Part shown: piece by piece, positions 59,061-64,000 of the stretch
Layout: every line of letters starts with the position of its first letter
Position numbering within the stretch: position 1 is the first letter of the stretch
Assembly (NCBI GenBank): GCA_017979445.1
Contig: CM030708.1
Location: 35,827,988 to 35,891,987, forward strand
Direction: 5' to 3'
DNA: 64,000 bases
Origin: Akebia trifoliata
Lineage: Eukaryota > Streptophyta > Magnoliopsida > Ranunculales > Lardizabalaceae
The notes under the pieces: generated by a model
Seen by the model: the letters and a program-made list of their open reading frames with translations, nothing else
What the model was told of the DNA's origin: nothing
The model's database searches: none
Translations under genes and position numbers: made by a program

Positions 59061-61439
59061 AATATTTCTCCTCGGACAACGTCGGAATTTTTGATACGGA
59101 TGATTGGGCGTAGATTTCGTTAAAAACTGAAATACGGGCCATGAGATACGACCATTTGCAATCGCACGTGTTTTTTTTCTTAAAAAGGTGTACCCCCACG
59201 GAAATCACCTTCTTCGGAAAGGATCCTGGCCTGCGGGACGAAATCCGGGAACATGGTCACGTAGCTAACATCCGTACGGACGAGTAGGTATGCGCTACCG
59301 ATTTTTCTAGTCGAGCGGAGAGTGAGATACGGGCGTCTGAAAAAATGTCAGAAATTTTGAGTTTCCAACGGGAACGGTCGGCCCGACGGAGCGTCTCGTT
59401 GTTTGCCATTTTCGGTAAGGAGCGCCAATCCGAAACTGGAATCTTTCTCTCGAAATATGTCAGAATTTTCGATACGGACGATTGGGAGTGGATTTCATTA
59501 AAAACTAAAATACGGGCTATGAGATACGACCATTTGAAATCGCACGTGTCTTTTTCTTAAAAAGGTGTACTTCTACGAAAATCACATTCTTCGGAAAAGA
59601 TCCTGGCCTGCGGGACGAAATCCGGGAACATGGTGGCGTAGCTAACATCCGTACGGACGAGTGGGTATACGCTACCGATTTTTCTAGTCGAGCGGAGAGT
59701 GAGATACGGGCGTCTGAAAAAATGTAAGAAATTTCGAGTTTCAGACGGGAACGGTCGCCCCGACGGAGCGTCTCGTTGTTTTCAATTTTCGGCAAGGAGC
59801 GCCAATCCGAAACTTAAATCTTTCTCCTCGGAATACGTCAGAATTTTCGATACGGACGATTGGCCATGGATTTCGTTAAAAACTGAAATACGAGTCATGA
59901 GATACGACCATTTGCAATCGCACGTGTCTTTTTCTGAAAAAGGTGTACCCCAACAGAAATCACCTTCTTCGGAAAGGATCCTGGCCTGCGGGATGAAGTC
60001 CGGGAACATGGTGACGTAGCTAACATCCGTACGGACGAGTGGATATGCGCTACTGATTTTTCGAGTGAAGCGGAGAGTGAGATACGGGCGTCTGAAAAAA
60101 TGTCAGAAATTTCGAGTTTCCGACGGGAACGGTCGCCCCGATGGAGCGTCTCTTTGTTTGCCATTTTCTGCAAGTAGCGCCAATCCGAAATTGGAATCTT
60201 TCTCCTCGGACAATGTCGAAATTTTCGATACGGACGATTGGGCATGGATTTCGTTAAAAATTGAAATACGGGCCATGAGATACGACCATTTGAAATCGCA
60301 CGTGTCTTTTTCTGAAACCGGTGTACCCCCATGGAAATCACCTTCTTCGAAAAGGATCTCGGCCTGCGGGACAAAATCCGGGAACATGGTGACGTAGCTA
60401 ACATCCGTACGGACGAGTGGGTATGCGCTACCGATTTTTCTAGTCGAGCGGAGAGTGAGATACGGGCGTCTGAAAAAATGTCAGAAATTTCGAGTTTCCA
60501 ACGGGAACGGTCGGCCTACGGAGCGTCTTTTTGTTTGCCATTTTCGGTAAGAAGCGCCAATTCGAAATTTGAATCTTTCTCCTCGGATAATGTCGAAATT
60601 TTCGATACGGACGATTGGGTGTGGATTTCATTAAAAACTGAAATACGGGCCATGAGATACGACCATTGGAAATCATACGTGTCTTTTTGTGAAAAAGGTG
60701 TACTCCTACGAAAATCACATTCTTCGGAAAAGATCCTGGCCTGCGGGATGAAATCTGGGAACATGGTGACGTAGCTAACATCCGTACGGACGAGTGAGTA
60801 TGCGCTACCGATTTTTCTAGTTGAGCGGAGAGTGAGATACAGGCGTCTGAAAAAATGTCAGAAATTTTGAGTTTCCGACGGGAACGGTCGCCATGACGGA
60901 GCGTCTCTTTGTTTGCCATTTTCTGCAAGGAGCGCCAATCAGAAACTGGAATCTTTCTCCTCGGACAATGTCGAAAATTTTGATACGGACGATTAGGCGT
61001 GGATTATGTTAAAAACCGAAATACGGGCCATGAGATACGACCATTTGAAATCGCACGTGTCTTTTTCTGAAAAAGGTGTACCCCCACGTAAATCACCTTC
61101 TTCGGAAAGGATCTCGGCCTGCGGGACGAAATCCAGGAACAAGGTGGCGTAGCTAACATCCGTACGGACGAGTGGGTATGTGCTACCGATTTTTCTAGTC
61201 GAGCGGAGAGTGAGATACGGGCGTCTGAAAAAATGTAAGAAATTTTGAGTTTCAGACGGGAACGGTCGTCCCGACGGAGCGTCTCGTTGTTTTCCATTTT
61301 CGGCAAGGAGCGCCAATCCGAAACTAGAATCTTTCTCCTCGGACAACATCGAAATTTTTGATACGGACGATTGGGCGTAGATTTCGTTAAAAACTGAAAT
61401 ACGGGCCATGAGATACGACCATTTGCAATCGCACGTGTT

Positions 61440-62530
61440 TTTTTTCTTAAAAGGTGTGTACTCCTACGGAAATCACCTTCTTCGAAAAGGATCTCGGCTG
61501 CGGACGAAATCGGGAACATGGTGACGTAGCTAACATCCGTACGGCGAGTGGGTATGCGCTACCGATTTTTCTACTCGGATAACGTCGGAAATTTTCGATA
61601 CGGACGATGGGTGTAGATTTCTTAAAAACTGAACTACGGGCCATGAGATACGTCCATTGGAAATCATACGTGTCTTTTATGAAAAAGGTGTACCCCCACA
61701 GAATCACCTTCTTCGGAAAGGATCCGGCCTGCGGGACAAAATCCCGGGAACATAGGTGACGTAGCTAACATCCGTACGGACGAGTGGGTATGCGCGCTAC
61801 CGATTTTTCGAGTGGAGCGGAGAGTGAGATACGGGCGTCTGAAAAAATGTCAGAAATTTCGAGAGTTTCCGACGGGAACGTTCGCCCCGATGGAGCGTCT
61901 CTTTGTGTTTGCCATTTTCGGCAAAGAGCGCCAATCCCAATTTGGAATCTTTCTCCTCGGATAACGTCAGAATTTTCGATACGGACGATTGGCGTGGATT
62001 TCGTTAAAAACTGAAATACGAGTCATGAGATACGACCATTTGCAATCGCACGTGTCTTTTTCTGAAAAAGGTGTACCCCAACGGAAATCACCTTCTTCGG
62101 AAAGGATCCTGGCCTGCGGGATGAAGTCCGGGAACATGGTGACGTAGCTAACATCCGTACGGACGAGTGGATATGCGCTACCGATTTTTCGAGTGAGCGG
62201 AGAGTGAGATACGGGCGTCTGAAAAAATGTCAGAAATTTCGAGTTCCGACGGGAACGGTCGCCCCGATGGAGCGTCTCTTGTTTTGCCATTTTCGCAAGT
62301 AGCGCCAATCCGAAATTGGAATCTTTCTCCTCGGACAATGTCGAAATTTTCGATACGGACGATTGGGCATGGATTTCGTTAAAAATCGAAATACGGGCCA
62401 TGAGATACGACCATTTGAAATCGCACGTGTCTTTTTCTGAAACCGGTTGTACCCCCATGGAAATCACCTTCTTCGAAAAGGATCTCGGCCTGCGGGACAA
62501 AATCCGGGAAATGGAACAGTGACGTAGCTA
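61440..62530. other. Indel-dense patch in the satellite
   Basis: Compared with 63576-63900 and 60000-60400, this stretch shows many single-base losses or gains: GTGTGTACTCC, CTCGGCTGCGGACGAAATCG, GTACGGCGAGTGG, GCGCGCTACC, CGAGAGTTTCC, GGTTGTACCCC, GGAAATGGAACAGTGACG. Errors are mostly indels rather than substitutions. Confidence 0.75.
61526..61760. repeat. Short monomer, 235 bp (about 140-bp deletion), copy 1
   Basis: GCTACCGATTTTTCTACTCG fuses the start of the monomer to the later ATAACGTCGG block. The same junction occurs at 63658-63895, so the deletion arose once and was then amplified. Confidence 0.85.
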
Positions 62531-63657
62531 ACATCCGTACGGACGAGTGGGTATACCGCTACCGATTTTTCTAGTCGAGCGGAGAGTGAGATACGGGCGT
62601 CTGAAAAAATGTCAGAAATTTCGAGTTTCCAACGGGAACGGTCGGCCTACGGAGCGTCTTGTTGTTTGCCATTTTCGGTAAGAAGCGCCAATTCGAAACT
62701 GGAATCTTTCTCCTCGGAAAATGTTGGAATTTTCGATACGGACGATTGGGCGTGGATTTCATTAAAAACTGAAATACGGGCTATGAGATACGACCATTTG
62801 AAATCGCACGTGTCTTTTTCTTAAAAAGGTATACTCCTACGAAAATCATATTCTTCGGAAAAGATCCTAGCCTGCGGGATGAAATCTGGGAACATGGTGA
62901 CGTAGCTAACATCCGTACGGACGAGTGAGTATGCGTTACCGATTTTTCTAGTCGAGCGGAGAGTGAGATACAGGCGTCTGAAAAAATGTCAGAAATTTTG
63001 AGTTTCCGACGGTAACGGTCGCCCCGACGGAGCGTCTCTTTGTTTGCCATTTTCTGCAAGGAGCGCCAATCCGAAACTAGAATCTTTCTCCTCGGACAAT
63101 GTCAAAATTTTTGATACAGACGATTAGGCGTGGATTATGTTAAAAATCAAAATACGGGCCATGAGATACGACCATTTGAAATCGCACGTGTCTTTTTCTG
63201 AAACAGGTGTACCCCCACGGAAATCACCTTCTTCGAAAAGGATCTCGGCCTGCGGGACGAAATCCGGGAACATGGTGACGTAGCTAACATCCGTACGGAC
63301 GAGTGGGTATGCACTACCGATTTTTCTAGTCGAGCGGAGAGTGAGATACGGGCGTCTAAAAAAATGTAAGAAATTTTGAGTTTCAGACGGGAACGGTCGC
63401 CCCGACGGAGCGTCTCGTTGTTTGCCATTTTCGGTAAGGAGCGCCAATCCGAAACTGGAATCTTTCTCCTCAGACAACATCGAAATTTTCGATACGAACG
63501 ATTGGGCGTGGATTTTGTTAAAAACTGAAATACGGGTAATGAGATACGATCATTTGAAATCGCACGTGTCTTTTTCTGAAAAAGGTGTACTCCTACGGAA
63601 ATCACCTTCTTCGAAAAGGATCTCGGCCTGCGGGACGAAATCCGGGAACATGGTGAC

Positions 63658-63895
63658 GTAGCTAACATCCGTACGGACGAGTGGGTATGCGCTACCGATT
63701 TTTCTACTCGGATAACGTCGAAATTTTCGATACGGACGATTGGGTGTAGATTTCGTTAAAAACTGAAATACGGGCCATGAGATACGTCCATTGGAAATCA
63801 TACGTGTCTTTTTATGAAAAAGGTGTACCCCCACAGAAATCACCTTCTTCGGAAAGGATCCCGGCCTGCGGGACAAAATCCGGGAACATAGTGAC
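63658..63895. repeat. Short monomer, 238 bp (same deletion), copy 2
   Basis: Same fusion junction as at 61526, without the 1-nt indels seen there. Confidence 0.85.
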
Positions 63896-64000
63896 GTAGC
63901 TAACATCCGTACGGACGAGTGGGTATGCGTTATGAATTTTTTGAGTGAGCGGAGAGTGAGATACGGGCGTCTGAAAAAACGTCAGAAATTTCGAATTTTG

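Larger units (their letters stand above)
42628..64000. repeat. Tandem satellite array, monomer about 378 bp, about 57 copies (continues past the window)
   Basis: The landmark GTAGCTAACATCCGTACGG starts at 42647, 43023, 43401, 43779, 44157, 44535, 44913, 45290, 45668, 46046, 46424, 46801, 47178, 47556 and so on to 63896. Spacing is almost always 377-378 nt. Monomers keep the blocks CGAGCGGAGAGTGAGATACG, GACGGGAACGGTCG, TTTGCCATTTTCGGCAAGGA, TTTTCGATACGGACGATTGG, GGGCCATGAGATACGACCAT, GCACGTGTCTTTTTCTGA and GGATCCTGGCCTGCGGGACG. It is CpG-rich against an AT-rich flank. The array's left edge starts abruptly near 42628 with diverged copies. No similarity to the telomere repeat. I do not recognise this family. 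Confidence 0.97.
59900..64000. repeat. Duplicated 2.13-kb higher-order block with a short-monomer marker
   Basis: Units starting 60016, 60394, 60771, 61149, 61526, 61761 match units 62144, 62524, 62902, 63280, 63658, 63896 in order. Private markers repeat in both: GGATGAAGTCCGGG, CTGAAACCGG, GGTCGGCCTACGG, and the short monomers of 235-238 bp. Confidence 0.8.

Noticed and set aside
42706..63906. Dozens of open frames of 60-248 codons on both strands in the satellite as possible repeat proteins
   Set aside because: They recur with the monomer, exist in several frames on both strands at once, shift whenever a unit is 377 nt, and lack a recognisable domain or consistent start. Best explained by a monomer length divisible by three.
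42628..64000. CRISPR array or phage-like repeat system
   Set aside because: Repeats are about 378 bp with no unique spacers, in a plant nuclear context.
42628..64000. Monomer built of two 189-bp halves
   Set aside because: Weak internal echoes (GAGTGAGATACGGG and CATGAGATACGACC) are about 197 nt apart and other blocks do not follow the same offset, so a half-unit origin is not supported by eye.

Overview
The window is nuclear DNA of a flowering plant. It holds a gene split by many GT-AG introns, plant L1-type and RTE-type LINE relics, hAT/MITE-type DNA elements, and a large tandem satellite. No species can be named. There is no bacterial-type operon, CRISPR array or rRNA, and no convincing functional tRNA gene.

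Positions 116-40317 (minus strand) are one complete and apparently intact gene. I could join 19 coding exons with consistent phase and GT-AG borders into a 1257-residue protein (3774 nt with the stop). It is the plant homolog of paladin, a large protein made of PTP-like phytase / inositol-phosphate phosphatase-like modules. It has three tandem modules. Modules 1 and 2 carry an intact C-x2-G-x2-R-T phosphate loop (C225-R231 and C645-R651). In module 3 the Cys is Ser and the Arg is Gly, so it should be catalytically dead. The introns are very large: intron 1 about 10.4 kb, intron 14 about 10.5 kb, intron 7 about 5.4 kb.

The introns are full of old transposons. Intron 14 holds a long, decayed L1-type LINE on the plus strand (antisense to the gene). 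Intron 1 holds a 5'-truncated copy of the same family on the minus strand. Both end in the same 3' signature before the A tail. Smaller LINE and RTE fragments, several hairpin-like MITEs, LTR-like AT-rich relics and one well-bounded hAT-type element (25380-26398, 18-bp inverted ends, 8-bp target duplication with one mismatch) fill the rest.

Positions 40318-42627 hold the gene's 5' flank, an AT-rich stretch and a small degenerate minisatellite. From about 42628 to the window end (about 21.4 kb, running off the edge) lies a tandem satellite with a monomer of about 378 bp, roughly 57 copies. It contains at least two monomer subfamilies, higher-order repeats (2-mer, 6-mer and a block of about 2.13 kb), edge decay, deletion-variant monomers, a non-satellite filler at a subfamily switch, and patches dense in 1-2 bp indels that look like unpolished long-read assembly. 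The monomer length is a multiple of three, so open frames run through consecutive copies on both strands. I read these as by-products, not genes.

The satellite is the feature most likely to be undescribed, together with its closeness (about 2.3 kb) to the start codon of a conserved gene.
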